DNA of 64,000 nt from G963665185 sp049723905. Lineage in GTDB: Bacteria > Desulfobacterota > Desulfovibrionia > Desulfovibrionales > Desulfovibrionaceae. Below are positions 63,575 to 64,000 of this stretch, one piece after another. Numbering within the stretch: position 1 is the stretch's first letter; every line of letters starts with the position of its first letter. Below the pieces are notes generated by a model. The model saw only the letters and a list, made by a program, of their open reading frames with translations, made no database searches and was not told where the DNA came from. The position numbers and the translations under genes are program-made. The DNA is taken from positions 744,001-808,000 of the forward strand of contig NZ_JBJKFD010000001.1 in the NCBI RefSeq assembly GCF_049723905.1, in the 5' to 3' direction.

Positions 63575-64000
63575 TTAGAGCACGCGGAACTTGTGAACTT
63601 CGTTGGTCTTGGAGTCGATGACGTGCACGCCGCAGGCGATACAGGGGTCATAGGAGTGGACGGTACGGAGCAGTTCCACCGGACGCTTGGGATCGGCAAT
63701 GGGATGACCGATAAAGGCTTCTTCGATGGGGCTCATTACGCCATTGGCATCACGCGGACACAAGTTCCAAGTGGAAGGAACCACCAGCTGGAAGTTCTCG
63801 ATCACACCGCCCTTGATATGGATCCAATGTGACAAAGCGCCACGCGGAACATCCGAGAAACCAACGCCGTAAGCTTCGTCGGGCATATCCCAAGGAGTGT
63901 AGATATCGGTCTTGCCGGAATTGATGTTTTCCTGAAGCTTGTCGATCCAGGATTCCATCTTGTTGGCAATGACCAGAGTTTCCACACCGCGGGCAGCCGT
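63575..64000 (-). CDS. hynA: Periplasmic-type [NiFe] hydrogenase large subunit, C-terminal part
   Basis: Only the last ~140 residues are present; the gene continues past the right edge. The end has VPSTWNLCPRDANG, a NiFe large-subunit signature, and DPCIACGVHVIDSKTNEVHKF with the C-terminal CxxC that holds the Ni-Fe centre. The protease would cut after the His of CGVH, freeing a 15-residue tail. The ligand is Cys, not selenocysteine, so this is the NiFe, not NiFeSe, type. In Desulfovibrio such enzymes oxidise H2 in the periplasm and pass electrons to c-type cytochromes. Confidence 0.95.
   Translation of the reverse strand, partial: TAARGVETLVIANKMESWIDKLQENINSGKTDIYTPWDMPDEAYGVGFSDVPRGALSHWIHIKGGVIENFQLVVPSTWNLCPRDANGVMSPIEEAFIGHPIADPKRPVELLRTVHSYDPCIACGVHVIDSKTNEVHKFRVL

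Overview
The window is ordinary bacterial chromosome of roughly 50% GC, densely coded. The combination of a periplasmic-type [NiFe] hydrogenase with its own maturation protease, a NIL-domain 2[4Fe-4S] ferredoxin, a chemotaxis cluster carrying ParA, PilZ and HEAT-repeat genes, and an rpsU-yqeY-mutS2-dnaG-rpoD block suggests a motile, Gram-negative sulfate reducer of the Desulfovibrionales. That placement is an inference from gene content; no rRNA or sulfate-reduction gene lies in the window.

Layout. 1-7260 (minus strand) is one chemotaxis operon: cheB, HEAT-repeat protein, cheR, PilZ, parA-like, cheW-like with an N-terminal extension, cheY, and the start of cheA, which runs off the left edge. 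7795-8476 holds a tRNA-Pro(CGG) with its terminator, followed by a decayed IS3-family transposase. 8680-13801 (minus) is a sugar ABC importer (binding protein, two permeases, ATPase) ending in a D-lyxose/D-mannose isomerase-like gene. An acyl-CoA synthetase, fliM and a small lipoprotein follow. 17364-18440 has no recognisable gene and abuts an apparently intact IS3-family element (18441-19667) with a programmed frameshift.

19933-26369 (plus) carries ileS-lspA-small PLD-N membrane protein-cpoB, then a NIL ferredoxin with a PilZ protein, then a stand-alone cheZ. mgtE is convergent. nadC-nadA-nadB (28081-31629) is the whole de novo NAD block. 31707-34877 is yajC-secD-secF. 35076-42481 is an enlarged macromolecular-synthesis operon: rpsU, yqeY, mutS2, dnaG, rpoD, then a secreted thermonuclease-like gene. 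HU and a small membrane protein follow.

43478-53850 (minus) contains fbp-tsaD, trxA-trxB-bamD, a histidinol-dehydrogenase-like protein of unknown role, an EF-G paralogue, a DUF2062 membrane protein, otsA and ksgA. 54158-59828 holds a sensor-fold lipoprotein, pgsA, a small unknown protein, an FtsB-like protein, a TPR protein, an Mrp-type Fe-S carrier ATPase, a DUF368 polyprenyl-phosphate transporter and pcm. 60109-62110 has a CBS-pair protein and an SLC13-type anion permease. The right edge has the 3' end of the hydrogenase large-subunit gene with hynC-type protease and hypC.

I saw no CRISPR array, prophage or defence island. The least explained items are the ParA/extended-CheW/HEAT trio in the chemotaxis operon, the gene-free stretches at 17.4-18.4 kb and 62.1-62.6 kb, and a terminator-like hairpin inside the 5' end of the nuclease gene.
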